A stretch of DNA of 64,000 bases from Piper betle (GCA_033002965.1 JAURVB010013554.1:1-64000); one strand, 5' to 3'. Shown: positions 44,667 through 57,375, counted from the first letter of the stretch. The notes: generated by a model from the letters alone, not told the origin. Program-made: numbers and translations.

Positions 44667-46265
44667 ATTACCTTTTACATTAGCATCTTATACTTTCCTT
44701 AGAATTTTTGAAAATGTTTGAATCGAGCTTACAAGCTAGTATCTCACCCTATGGAATTTTACTTATGTCTTATATGTAGACATTTGATCCAAATAAGGGA
44801 TATGTGTCATTAACATGTCATTATATAGATGAAAAAATTTTTTAAAATGAAGAAAGGATTATTGCATTTTGTTTGGTAGATGGTTCTCACACGAGAGGTT
44901 ATTGTTAAAGAAATTAATAATAAGCTATTTGAATGGAACATATTTGATAAGAATATTTTTAGCATTGTTTTGGATAATGCAAGTGTTAAAAATGTGAGTT
45001 ATTTCTTATGTGTTGTGCATGTATTTTGAACCTAGTGGCTCAATATGTGTAAATTCTCCAAAATAATTAATTAGTTACACATCCAATACCTACTAGGATA
45101 AAATCCAGTATGTTAGTTAAAATGTATTTATAATCTTTAATTTTAGTTTTTATTTTTGAAAAAATAACTAGGTCAAGCAATTTACGCTTGGGCCAAGTTG
45201 TTATAATGTGGACTTAAGGAGTTTGAGTTGGCAATTAGTAAAATTCAAGAGAGTGTAAAATATATCAAAAATAATTCGCTAAAGAGAATGAAATTTCATC
45301 ATGTAGTTGGATAAGTTAAAGCTCTAAACATGATGTTAATTTTATATGTCCCTCTTAGGTAACATTCTACTTACATGATGTTCAATGTGGGTTTGTTGTT
45401 TAAAGTTGTTTTCAATCTATTTGCCGAAATTAATGGAGGATATATTCATTAGCCTTCAGATGAGAAATGGGAGATAGGTAGTATTTTTTGTGAGTTCTTA
45501 AAATTGTTTTATGACTTAACTAATCTTTTCTCTAATACTCCTACTCCCATATCTAATCAGTAATTTGTGGAGACATTTGAACTTCATTTGATGTTATCTT
45601 TAAGAATGGCGAAAAGAGAACTATATTCTTGTTTCTATGTCCGATAAAATGTTAGAGAAGTTTATGAAATATTCGGGAATCATTAGTTCTCTTTTCTCAT
45701 TGGCTCTATATTAGATCTTCAAATTAAAATGAAGCCTACTAACTGGTAATACCCATCAATCTATAGCATGGACACATATTAAAAGATCAAAGATTTTAAA
45801 GATGTTTTGAATGACTTGTATAATGAGTGTGTTATGAGATCTCTTCTTTATAATATTGAATAATCATAAATTAGAAAAGACTGGTATGAATGATATTATC
45901 TGAAATGGGTGGTGATAGATATACACTCGTAGATGATCAATCTTCATCTTCGAGTATGTTCTTAAACCGAATTAGAAACAATAGAAGTAGTTTTATTAAT
46001 CATAAAAAATATACCACAAAATTAGATTTACCGTTGAATTTGATGTGTGTTTCCATCATTCTCATAAATATATTAACATCTTAACATGGTAGAAACTTTA
46101 AGCTTTAAAGTATCTTGTTTTCTCTCATGGCTCGAGATATTTTAGCAATTCCAACCACAACCACTACTTCAAAGTCTTGTATTTAATATGGGAGAGAGAA
46201 TCATTGATAAGTATAGAACATTCATCAACTATTGAAGCTCTTATTTGTGGACAAGATCGGATAAA
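44667..46265 (+). pseudogene. Decayed hAT-superfamily transposase (Ac-like)
   Basis: Segments in the order of plant hAT transposases are GYVSLTCHYIDEKIF (44798 on), IIAFCLVDGSHTRG, then in another frame KNIFSIVLDNAS (DNAS motif). LVAQ/VDLKEFELAISKIQES follows, split by a TRIM LTR, then HSTYMMFNVG, WEIGSIFCEFLKLFYDLTNL and MLEKFMKYS. RSSFINHKKYTTKLD comes next, and finally the dimerisation region LMARDILAIPTTTTTSK and IEALICGQD. Frameshifts and stops occur throughout. Terminal inverted repeats were not located. When intact, the enzyme excises and reinserts its element. Confidence 0.8.
45048..45205 (+). mobile_element. Solo LTR of the TRIM family, inside the hAT remnant
   Basis: TGTAAATTCTCC...GTTATA matches the TRIM LTR in the opposite orientation to the other copies (shared CCAATACCTACTAGGA, TAATCTTTAATTTTAG, GGGCCAAGTTGTTATA). 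The flanks atatg (45043-45047) and atgtg (45206-45210) match at four of five bases. Removing it joins LVAQY to VDLKEF of the transposase. Confidence 0.75.
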
Positions 46266-46718
46266 AATGGACTTTAAAAGGTAATATTGACTTATCATTG
46301 GTATTAAACTTTGTAGTTTGAAAAGGTCTCTTGTGTTTTTTCATATATTTTAATGTTGTAAAATCAAGTGTGAGTGTTGATGAAGGCAATCTTGGGAGCT
46401 TTTTATCTTTGAATTCGATGAGTTGTTTCAAAAAGCTCAACTTAGAATTCATTGAGTGATGTTTCAATAAAGTTTTACGTAAGATCTTTTATACAATGTT
46501 ATTAATATGTATTATATAGAGGTGAAGTAAAGTAGGTCTTATTTTACTTCGTATAGGTTTGATATTGGCAAATCAAACAAAAATTTGAAGTTTGAAGATT
46601 CTTTTACGTGGAGTTGGAGATAAAATGTTAAAGATTTTAATTATCAGTCTAATTTGCTAAATCATTCAAGATAGAACTGGAGATGCTGAAATCAGTCAAA
46701 GGAGAAAAAACCACTAGT
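46266..46718. other. No feature seen
   Basis: AT-rich; includes a short imperfect palindrome (GAAGTAAAGTAGG / TTTTACTTC, about 46523-46551). It may include the 3' end of the hAT element, but no terminal repeat could be assigned. Confidence 0.35.
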
Positions 46719-47130
46719 TGTTACAACTTAGCCCAAGTGTAAACTGATGGTCCTAGTCATGTTTTCAAAAGTAGTTACCGAAGTTGAAGAATATAAGGGC
46801 ATCTCTAATAACATATTGAATCTTACCTTGATAAATATTAGATGTGAGACTAATTATTTGGATGATTTTACATTCCACATATCTCATGAAATTTTATCCT
46901 CGAACTTTCTTTTTATGGCACATGAGCCTAATCAATTTCTTCTACACCCCCGTCATCCAACACTTAGCTTTGGTACAATTTGTAACAACCTAGCCCAAGT
47001 ACAAATTGATCGCCATGGTAATTTATTTAAAAGTAGTTGATGGAAGTGGAAGATCATAAGTACATCCTCATTACTATACTAGACTTATTTGAAGGTATTA
47101 AATATGGGATTGATTATTTGGTGCATCATA
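46719..47130 (-). mobile_element. Old TRIM element (F)
   Basis: LTRs at about 46719-46872 (TGTTACAACTTAGCCC...GATTTTACA) and 46981-47130 (TGTAACAACCTAGCCC...GCATCATA) flank a 108-bp interior. Both a polypurine-side remnant (CATATCTCATGAAATTTTATCC) and a decayed PBS (GCTTTGGTACAATT) can be seen. No target duplication is apparent. It is the most diverged copy. Confidence 0.65.
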
Positions 47131-48364
47131 TACTGATGGCAGTAAACACTGGGGACAATGATCTCATGGTCAACAGCGAGGGTCCCAATAAATAATGTAG
47201 CACCCCATTTTTGGTTTAAGGGTAGGCCGGATTGTGATATTATAATTCGGAAAGTTTGTTAGACTACCACATACAAACTTCATAAAAGCTTATTTTAACC
47301 CTCAAAGGAGGCTTAAGGCAAAACCTTTTGGATTTTCATACCATGCATGCTGATCATACTATCGTAAAAAGGTTCTTAACTTTAAGCTCTTAACATGAAT
47401 ACTCCAAGTCTTCAAAGAGGCAGTACCTCCCGACAACTAAGAGGGTGACTATACATAATGCAGCTGATCGGTCCAAGCTACACGAAGGCAATACCTCTAA
47501 TGTTGTTAAGAGGTCAAGTTTTTCATAATGTTGATGCATAATCTGTTCTTATACTTAGTTTCAACATTTGAGTTAGGTAACATATTTTTAAATGATGTTG
47601 AACTTAACTCGTGCGGTCATGGTTACCAGTTCCACATACCCACAAATGGAAATTAGACACACAAACACAGAGGCATCAACAAGTGTTAGGGCATCATACT
47701 CGAACACTTGGTCTTCACGTGAACCCTTCAAGTAGTGTGAACTGACTCCTCTAGTCCATGTCACTCTATCACACACACATAGCTACAACCAAATATGTTT
47801 AATGTACCTAGTGTCGCTCATTGTCGAGTTCAAGGAATTTGAGGCTTACACACCCTGCAGACGATTATTAACCTTTTCCCTAAAGTTTACACGTTGCACG
47901 AGGATGTAATAATAATAATACTGTAAACACACGGATCATGCAAAACACATCTACATGCATCATAACAAGGTCCAAGGCATCAATCTGAATCATTATGCAA
48001 CACATGCACCCATAATTCCTGGTGATACATGAATCTCAAATACATAACAAATCATCCAAATACATAAGCCGGATACACGAGAATTCATACACATCGTACC
48101 ATCCCCTGCCATCAGCCTCTCGATTCGTCCACCTACGCCGGCTACTGACATGCATACCCACTTACGTAGATATAGGAAATCCAACAATAATCAAACAAGT
48201 TTGATTATCACACCGAAAATAACAACTGATAAACCATACTTGCGAGTGGGTATCGTAATAATCATAGAAAATCATAAAATTTCAGAATTTATCACATGGC
48301 ACTAAACTGAGGTTGACATGGTCAAATATCAAAAAATAATTGTTGGAGCAAACTTGACAACTTC
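47131..48364. other. LTR-like debris, unassigned
   Basis: TGTAGCACCCCATTTTTGG at 47198 has the form of a Ty3/gypsy LTR start. The following 1.1 kb (AGAGGCAGTACCTCC near 47420; TAATAATAATAATA near 47910) shows no frame or paired copy in the window. It continues up to the start of LTR-B copy B3. Small frames at 47588-48187 are unsupported. Confidence 0.35.
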
Positions 48365-51300
48365 TACAAAACCCAGCTTCAGGTTATGGTTTTACTCACT
48401 TGTTGCCTTGCTCGGTTCGAGCCAGACCAGCTTTCAGACCATGAGTATGGGGCCAAAATGGTCATATGAGCATCTTACAGAGGCTAGGTATGTCCGATAT
48501 ACAAATGATAGCTTCAGTTATGCTACACTAGAGCATGAGTCATCAGCATGTATTCAAGGTATACAGATTTTTGCTTGTCTTAGCTCAGGGTTTTAGGGTT
48601 AGATTTAGGCCGTTGCAGCATTTAATATTTGTTTGGGCTTTTTAGGACCTCTTTTGCATACATCATAGGGATTTTGAATTACTAGATTGTCCCTATGGCT
48701 CTAATTTGATTTGAGTCTCAGACCTTCATCTGATTGAGTTCAAGGTTTGAATATCCATTTAGCTTTCTTGTCTCGATTTCTGTTTATGGACTCAGTGTTA
48801 TGCTTTGACTCAGTTTCAACTTTTAGAGGCATCAATTTGAGCTTTTCAACCATATATATATATATATATATATATATATTGCATATATACTAGGTGCCAC
48901 CAGCGCCACCACCACCACCACCAAGCAAGCACCACCACTACCACCAAGCAGCCCACCACCACTATTGTTAGACGACCCACCAAGCACCACCACCATTTCA
49001 AGGCGCCGCCAGTGAGTTCCCAGTCCCCTTCCAACCACTGGACCAGCATCACCATAACCGTCTCGCAGCCAGCTATCAACCCAGACCCTTCACTAGCTTT
49101 GGCGCCACCACAATCCTTACCGGCAATGACATTTTGTTTGCCGATTCACCACTCAGCTGCCGTTTTTGGTTAGTCATCAGCTGGACACTATCGGTCATTA
49201 CCCCCAAATGCATTCCCTACTCGACGACCGACCAATTGAGCCGACCCTAGCCGAGCATCACCGCTGAAATCGTCATCGGTGACTCCAAGATTCTGACCAC
49301 TGATTCATTCCCTTTCCGGCAGGCTAGCGGCCGGGCTTTGTCAAACACCACCACCATACCTTTTGCTTGTTTTCCTCAATTGATTTCGACCAGCAGCAAC
49401 TACAGTAGCGTCACCCGCCCCCTCCCCCCACCGACCCCAAGTTGGCGATTTTTGTCAACAAGCACTGTCGGTCCGCCTATTATGCCTCTCTCTGATTAGG
49501 CGTGTTCATATCCTTGACTTGTTCGTGCCTACCTACCGTCACCCCGTGTTCATATCCACGTCCACTAGTCTAGACCCATTCATCACCTGGCCCAACTAAC
49601 TAAGTTTCCCAACTCACCCAACAGCTTGAGTCAGACCAAGTTGACTTAGTATGACTCGGACCGACTTTTTAACTGTTTTCGGTAATTCGAGACTCTCTAT
49701 AGTAGTTTAGATGCATATTAACACTATTTGGCATACTTTGAGGATGTGAGTATTTTTATTTATTTATTTATTCATTATAGTTTATTTCTTGTTATTTATA
49801 TATTTGTCGATTATGATGCATGATTATATGGTCATTTATTATAACAGATCATGTATTTACTTATTAATATTATTCATATTCATGTTTATTTTATTCAATT
49901 TTATTAATTAATCAATTATTATTTATTTGCGCACACGTATATTAGTATTTATTTGTGTGTAATCGTATATTCATATATTTGATATAATATTAATATTATT
50001 CATGATTAATTATTATTATTTATTTATTCATTTATTTACTTAATTAGTTATCCATTTAACTAATTAATTATTAATTTATGAATTTATTTATTTAGTTACT
50101 TGCTTGTGTATGTGTTGATATTTACACGCGTTTAGTATCACATTGTTATTCCTATTATTATTACTATTCATGATTAATATATTATTTATTTTTATGAATT
50201 ACAATTAATCTATTGATTCACAAGTTTAATTCTTAATTATTTATTGACCAATTGTTTATTTAATTAATATTCATGATTTATTTATCTATTCATTTGCATG
50301 TGTGTTTGTTGTTATTTATTATTGTTTTGATGTTTAATTGGGTACCTATTATTTCATCTACTATTCTTTTGATTATTAGGCTTGTATATATTTGTCTTAG
50401 TTACTATTTGTGTGAGCCTCGATTTGCAAGTCGTACAATTATTTATTTGTCTTGCATTGTTTTTGGTTCAGTTGATGTTATTGTTGATTTGAGCACACTA
50501 CGACAATGCATCATATAGAGTTGTCAGTCTTCTATATGAAGTAGGTTTCGATGTAGGTTTTAGAATTTGAACTTGTCATAGATGTGTTGTCACACTTGGA
50601 GCTTGGACCACAGGCCTGTTAGAACTCTTTTTAGATTTATTGCTTTACTCTATCACAAGACAGAGCTTGAGCCACAAGTGTAACGACCCGGCCTAACATG
50701 CAACATAATGGGCTAAGTCCTCTCTTCAAAAGTGGTTAACTAAGTTAAAGATCTATAGTTCATTCTTACTTATTGACAGGAACTTATCCCAATAGGTATT
50801 AGATGTAGGACTAAGTGATGGATCTCATAATCCACCCACCTTAGGAAATTTTGTCCTCAAAATTCCTACACTTGGCCCGTTGCTAGCCTCATCACATGTC
50901 CTTCTCTAGCTTGTGACCAGCAGCCTTAGCCAATGTCCCTAGTCCAGCCTACCATCTAACACAGAACCAAGTTGCTCTGAAGCCATTTGTAATGACCCGA
51001 CCCAAAGTGCAACATAATGGGTTAAATCGTCTCTTCAAAGGTGGTTAACCAAGTTAAGGATCTATAGTTCATACCCACTTATAAGCAGGATCTTATCCTA
51101 TTGGTATAGATGTGGGACTAAGTTGAGGGATCTCATAATCCACTCACATTTGGAAATTTCGTCCTCAAAATTCCTACACTTGGCCAATTGCTAGCCTCAG
51201 CACACATCCTTCTCTGGACCCTGACCGGTAACCTTAGCCAACGTCCTTAGTACAACCCATCATCTAGCACAGAACTAAGTTGCTCTGATACCATTTGTAA

Positions 51301-52538
51301 CATGTCAACCCAAAGTACAACGTAATGGGCCTAAGTCATTACTTTAAAAGTGGTTAACCAAGTTAAAAATCTAAAATCCATTGTCACTTATAAACAAGAT
51401 CTTATCCCAATAGGTATTAGATGTGAGACTAAGTTGAGTGATCTTACAATAGGTCTGTTAAGACTCTTTTTAGATTTACCGCTTTACTCTATCCCAACTT
51501 GATTTTCAGAATGTAGGACATGTTAAGTGGGTGTTTTATCGAACACATGGGCCATTTAGATATATTTTATTTCCATGATTAATAACCCTTGAGGATGAGA
51601 CCTCTTATGTTATTTTTGAACGTAGCTCCATCTCACGTTGCCCTCGGGCCTACTTCTATGATCCCCTTCCTAGCCCTATATATAGTGTTTATTGAGTTTT
51701 CAGTAAGCCAAGAGTTGGTGGATTTAGACCTTGTGTATACCGTGAGTGTGTGCATATGCAAGTCGCAGTCGACTCTAGATTAGTGAGATGGTTGTTCCAT
51801 TCCCGAGGGATCTTGTCATTTCTATATCTTGAGCTTCTTTGTACCGAGAGAGGTGTAGAGTAGAATGATATTGTTATGTACAACACATGTCTAAACTTGT
51901 GGTATCAGAGGGTATTAAAGGTGACTGCTTGAGAGTACTCGACCTTTGCGCTCTTGATCAGACATTATTTGAAGGTTTGGAGAGGGCTTAGGATATGTGT
52001 TTTTCCTGAGAATGAGACTAATTATTGCTGAGGGAGGCATTTGCTGAGAGTGGCATAACACCAGTTCAGCTTGGGATGCTATTGAGTTGGGATGGCTCCT
52101 CAATAGATCTCCTTTGAGCTTTCCCATGAAGATTCTATATTATTTTCCTTTCTCATGGAAATCAGATTCCACTTGTGAGCTTGTACTAGTTATTTTTCGG
52201 ACTAGTGACATCTGTTGCTAATGTTTTTCTTATTATATATGTAGGTCTTATGTTTTGTGTTTTGGGTTAGCTTTGGTAGAAGGACAGATGGTTGCTACAC
52301 ACACTTGTGCTCAGCGCGCCATCATTTTCTTTGGTTCTTTTGTTTGGGTTTGATGCATATTCATGTATATTTAGTTGAGTGTTGTGCATTTTGTGGTGTC
52401 TTCCTATCTCAAGATGCCAAGAGGGTTGCTCAATCTGTTTCTCATTCAAGTCTTGTAAATTAATTGATTTAAACATGACTCTACTTGATTATACAAATTC
52501 TGATCTAGTTCTTAGGTGAACCAGAATCAGGGTGTACA
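48365..52538 (+). mobile_element. Solo LTR-B (B3) with a nested TRIM tandem
   Basis: Starts TACAAAACCC and ends AGGGTGTACA, decayed LTR-B termini. It has the standard layout: leader (GTATGGGGCCAAAATGG), a CCACCA-rich block (48900-49500), a TTTA-rich stretch (49740-50350), then CTTGGAGCTTGGACCACAGG and GAGGATGAGACC and the tail with ACACACTTGTGCTCAGCG. The flanks acttc and gtttc are at best a decayed target duplication. There is no internal region. Without the TRIM tandem the LTR is about 3.4 kb. A (TA)n run lies at about 48852-48880. Confidence 0.75.
50679..51448 (-). mobile_element. Three-LTR TRIM tandem (D)
   Basis: Order is LTR (50679-50830), internal (50831-50987), LTR (50988-51137), internal (51138-51295), LTR (51296-51448). 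Two reversed PBS are at 50974-50985 (GCTCTGAAGCCA) and 51282-51293 (GCTCTGATACCA), each two bases from an LTR. This shared-middle-LTR array is what unequal recombination between LTRs gives. The interiors are of the short (single-segment) type. The left flank acaag and right flank (a)atag are a degenerate target duplication. It is clearly older than copies A and C. Confidence 0.85.
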
Positions 52539-52544
52539 GTTTCA

Positions 52545-53075
52545 TACTTATATACATGCATACTTACGCTTAGGCTCTCACATCCTCTATATATCACATG
52601 TCACGGTACTCTTGTGGCTTGAAACAGTGTTAGTTTAGTGCCACAATTTTTGAAAACTCGCTACATTCACAATATTCTACTTATATTCCACTACTTTAGG
52701 GTATAAAAGATTACTAGTATAATTCTTACAACCTATACCAGTCACAATTTGCAAATGCTGCATTTACATATATCGTACTTATATAATAGGCTTAGGTAGG
52801 GACTTATGTAATAAATTTCTGAATCTTCAGTTCGAAAACCAGTAAGGGATCTCATCCTTGTAATTTTATTAAACTGTGGATGATTTGTCTAAAAGGCCCG
52901 ACATCAAAGGGATCTGATAAAATGCCATCAATTCTATCCTACATGTAAAACTTGGTTAAAACTTTACACTTAAGGAGTCAAGCAGAGGTGAAACAAAAGA
53001 TTCCTACGGACTGGATGAGTCAAGCTCCTCGTCCTAACTTGGCAAGCTCACTCTATGTAACCTGGTAAAGAAATA
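52545..53075 (-). mobile_element. Reversed LTR-B fragment (B4)
   Basis: Aligns with the reversed copy at 36860-37400: GCTCTCACATCCTCTATAT, CACGGTACTCTTGTGG, TTTAGTGCCACAA, CCAGTAAGGGATCTCATCC and AAGGCCCGACATCAAAGGG. Neither LTR end is present. It lies head-to-head with the end of B3, so an inverted pair of LTR-B sequences meets near 52540. Confidence 0.7.
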
Positions 53076-56000
53076 AAATCTGAATCAACCTCGGATCCCA
53101 TTGGCACACAAAATGAAGCAAGGCCTCAATACATGCACGACAAAGAAAAACTTAATTGACTTACTTATTTTCTTCATAAAGTATTAATCTTTATTAGGTA
53201 ACCTTAATTAGTGTTTAGGCTTATATGTACTTAGTGAAAGTCTCATACTTAGGATTTTTTTATCGCATGGACTTAATCAGACAGTTTTTGGACAGGTTAA
53301 ACGATGTCCAAATAAGCTAAAATTTGGACCAGTTGGCCATGACACTTTATGGATTTGGCACAAAAAATATTAAAATATTATTTAAAATGGCAAAAAAATC
53401 CCACTAATGTTAGGCTTTGGTGCTGGGAATAGTGTTCCTAGGCCTCACACCAATATTTTTAAGTCTTGTTCATAGGCTTGAAAACTATAAATTTGCTTGG
53501 GTAATATCTGAGAGTTAGCCAACATCATGGGCTTGAATCCTCTAAAATATCAAGTCCAAACTTTAAGGATTTGGGCCTAAGAAACTCACGAAGGGAAGGT
53601 ATTGGTTAGGTCATTTTTAGGACTGGCTAGACCTAATGGGCTTCGGAAAATCAAAATGCAATATCTAGTGAGCCAATGGGTCTCAACATTTTAAGAGGTG
53701 TGACTGGAACACATCCTAAGGTCGAGGTTGAATTCTATGCAATTTCACTATGAAATGGCTAGGGTAAGGGATTTTGACATCGGAGCTAGGGAACTAAGGT
53801 TTCACATTACATTCATGTACACTCCAAAAACCTGATTAACTAACCACATAAACGATTTTCAAATATTACCAAAATTTTCCTGTTTCTATTAGACATGTAT
53901 TAAGTCCAACCATAATTTTTAAAGATTTTATTAACACTTTTAGCTAGCTCACACTGGAGCACAATCTGAGAATATGGCATAGCACTTCAATAGAACAAAA
54001 TATACACAACGCATTTAGGGTTTTCTTCATGCCCTTACTGATGTTATTTTAATATGGTATATTAACAAGAAGTAGCTAATATCCTGAGCAACAATCATGA
54101 AAAATATAGCATTTAAATACATCCTACAACATGCTGTAAAATTTGAGAAAATAGGTGGCCTAGTCATTGAGACCATGAAAGCTGCCACCTTGCCATGTTT
54201 GGCACCTGTTCATACTCATATATGCATAATCAAACAAAATAATTTAAACAAGACTTGTAAATCTATCTTTTTATAAAGCTGAAAAGACAAAAAAATCAGC
54301 AGTTCTACAACTATATATCATGAGATATGATTTTTGTGCTCAAATACAGCAAACCATTGAGCATACAACAGTCAAAATTTCATAACTATTATTTATAAAT
54401 GCAAAGTTCATGATTCCAGCGTCCATCTACTCCTAATAAATAAATCTACATGGGAAAAATATCACAAAAATATCTAAGCATATAGATCTATACAAAATCG
54501 TCACAGCACTTTGGGGAGCTAGAGTTTTTACTTCAAATGGGTTCTAAGGGGGATATCTTGGGGCTTTCTACCCTTAAGATCTTACAACCTTAAGATCTTG
54601 GCCAAGCTTGGAGACGCTTAGAGGAGGTGGGAAAGGGCTGAAGACGAAGAGGAAAAGACAAGGAGCAAGGGAAGGGTCGAAGTGAAGAAGAGACAAAGGT
54701 GAAAAATGGAGGTGAAGGTGAGCATTTAAAGAAGAAGAAAAGACTCTTGGTGCTAAAGCGCCAACCCAACACAAGGGTGCGAGCCTCTCCAATCCAAGCC
54801 ACGAATAACTGACTGAACTAGGCATGCAACCTGAAAACCAAATCACGCAGAAAGGTCGGGTCAAACCTCTAAGCACTAGGGCATTGGCCTAGCGCCTTAG
54901 CGCCAAAAGCAAAAAGTGGGGAAAGATTTCTAATTTGGGTGCTAGGGCATTAGGCCAGCGCCTTTGTGCCAAAATCTAAAAACCAAACCCGATAAGGGGC
55001 CATCATAGCACCCTTTGCTCAGCGCAAGTTGTGTGCACTTAAGATTTCCACAATAAGGCGGCCAAGGCAAACCATGCCACAGGTCGTGCAGGGGATAAGA
55101 TCGTCCAAAAGGGCTCCAAACATGCAACAATATTAGACTCAAGGGGGACTTAATCCTAAACCTAATTAGACTCAAATCAAACTTTAGTCAGGCAACACCA
55201 AACATTAGGGGAGATTAAACTTATACCTCGTACATACATGTCATACATAAATATAGAATGAAAAAGGTCAAACAAACAACACGGTCTAAGTCAAGACTGA
55301 GTTAACACCAAAACCATTGGGTGGAAAGCCCAAGTTTTATAAATAACTCCTACCTTGGGAGAGCGGCTGGCAGTGCTAAGGCCACCGAATTAGATATTGC
55401 CGGTCGGTTGAATTTAATGGGAGAAGTTCATGGCCTAAAAATATTAAAAGGTCACCGATAGCAATTCTAACAGCGACCGAAGCCAGAACTGGTGGCAAAA
55501 AATTTGCCATGGCATGACGATTTGATCGATGGCAACAGCAACTGCAACGGCCCCGCCAGCAACAACTTTGATGTTTGAAACCAAAAATTTGAATTAAGGC
55601 TTCAGGAGATGGTCATGATGGTCTGAGTTGAAGGCGACAATGCAGTGATAGGAGGTCATATTACAGCCAGAGGTCGCCCCACGGCAGTGGTCCAGTTGCC
55701 TAAAGTCAGCAAAAAATCACAGTGACAATCATATGGTAAACTGCCGGAAATTAAGTGGACTATTGGTTGACAACAGTGGTGGCGAGCACTAAAACCAGAC
55801 GAACGGGCCAAGGACACTGACTACACATCAGCAGTCTCGGCTTAGCCGTGGTGTGGAAAATAGGAAAGAAAAAAATTAAGCGTGGGGGATTAGGTTAGTG
55901 TGGGAGGGGTAAAACAGTAAACCTGATCCTCTCTAATCCTCTCTGCATCCGCAATTCGTTGTGCCTCGAGCTACATGTCGACGGCGGTCACTCTGTCGGT

Positions 56001-56829
56001 CGTGGTGCAAGCGTATGCAATATACATATCATTGGACCAGGAATACAAAGACACAAAATTCATGTTATTGTTGCAAAGCCATCCGAACACTCTAGTCTAA
56101 AACTTACAAAAACTACGACTCAACTTGATTGTGTCTTCAATATAAACACCATGCAAAAGTCCAAAAATATGTAAAAAAATCTATAATACTCTACTATCAA
56201 TAATCAGCCAGTCTGAACAATCTATAATATAATCTATGAACTCAAATATTCATTAATCCAACAATTGTGATTGATTAAATTTGATTAATCAAGCCAAATA
56301 GAAATTTCAGTCAGAAGAAATACATAATCATAATCAAGGACCAATAATTCGTGTCAGACCAAACCAAAGAGGCGTCATCTCAAAGCAAAGTCTAGATGCC
56401 TAAACCAAGTTAGCGGTCTAACACCTAGAGAAAACTAGGGTTTAACAAAAAGAATAAAATTTTCTTTCTTTTTGTGTGTTACATTTTTTTTGTATTTGAT
56501 TGTAATTTTTGTAGATGAATTGTTATTAAAATGACCCCCTTTTGAAATTGACATGAATTTTCCTTTTGTTAAAATTACAAGTATATTGGATTTTATTAAA
56601 AATAAATAAATAAATAAATAAAGTTTAACTTTGTCAACGAGAACATATAAAAGAATATAAATAATTGTCATCAAAATACAACAAGTTGCATGAAAAAAAT
56701 ATTGACGGTCTTTAGAAATATCAATTTTATCCTAGAAAAAGAAAAACAGGGGCCTTAGTTTAAATATACAATTTGTATTTAATTATTTTTATAAATAATA
56801 AATAAAAATAATATTATAAAATAGTTAAA
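53076..56829. other. Unassigned repeat-like debris
   Basis: There is no recognisable gene. 53080-54500 is AT-rich. 54570-54980 reads on the minus strand like the transcribed part of an LTR (CT-rich, GCTTGGATTGGAGAGGCTCG). Two copies of AGGGCATT-GGCC-AGCGCCTT lie about 70 bases apart (54880 and 54945). 55270-55345 (AACCATTGGGTGGAAAGCCC) resembles 39556-39590. 55440-55950 is GC-rich, like the middle of a reversed LTR-B. 55950-56830 is AT-rich with no signal. Confidence 0.35.
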
Positions 56830-57375
56830 AGATATGTGACGTATTCTAATTAAACTAAAACTTTTCTAAATAGGAAATGAAGGGGTAATATTGGAAGTGC
56901 GACACAAAAAACAAAAACTTTTGTAAATTGGAAACAAAGAAGTGATATTTTAAAAAATTTAAAGGATATTTGGCAATGCCACATTAAAAGTTCTCAATTT
57001 TATATATTAATAGAATTATATATTATTATGAAAATAAAAAACAAAGAATACTATCATGAAATAGTTAAAAGATACGATAAAAAAATTAAACTAAAGTTTT
57101 TGTAAATAGGAAGTAAAAGGTTAATATTGTAAAAAAATAAAAGGACATATGGCATCACTGTATTAAAAGTCTTAAATTTTGTATATTAGTATAGACAAAT
57201 TACTATAAGTAATAAATGAAAAATATTGTCATAAAATAATTAAAATATAGGTAATAAATCCTAATTAAACTAAAATATTTGTAAAGAGAAAATAAAAGGT
57301 AATATTGTAAAAAATTAAAAGGACACGGAAAACACCATATTAAAAGTAATCATTTTTATATATTAATATGGATAT
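56830..57375. repeat. AT-rich tandem repeat, about 178 bp period, three units
   Basis: Anchor ATTAAAAGT...TTTATATATTAATA recurs near 56983, 57162 and 57340. Each is preceded by AAAAGGACA-(TATGGCA) and by a GGAAATGAAGGGGTAATATTG-like segment. The array ends about 375 bases before the MPK6 start codon. Reverse-complement relatives lie at 25961-26290. It is non-coding, possibly the remains of a MITE-like element. Confidence 0.7.

Noticed and set aside
54574..54876. 100-codon minus-strand frame with hydrophobic N terminus
   Set aside because: It lies in LTR-like debris, is CT-rich, overlaps another frame in the same strand, and has no recognisable domain.
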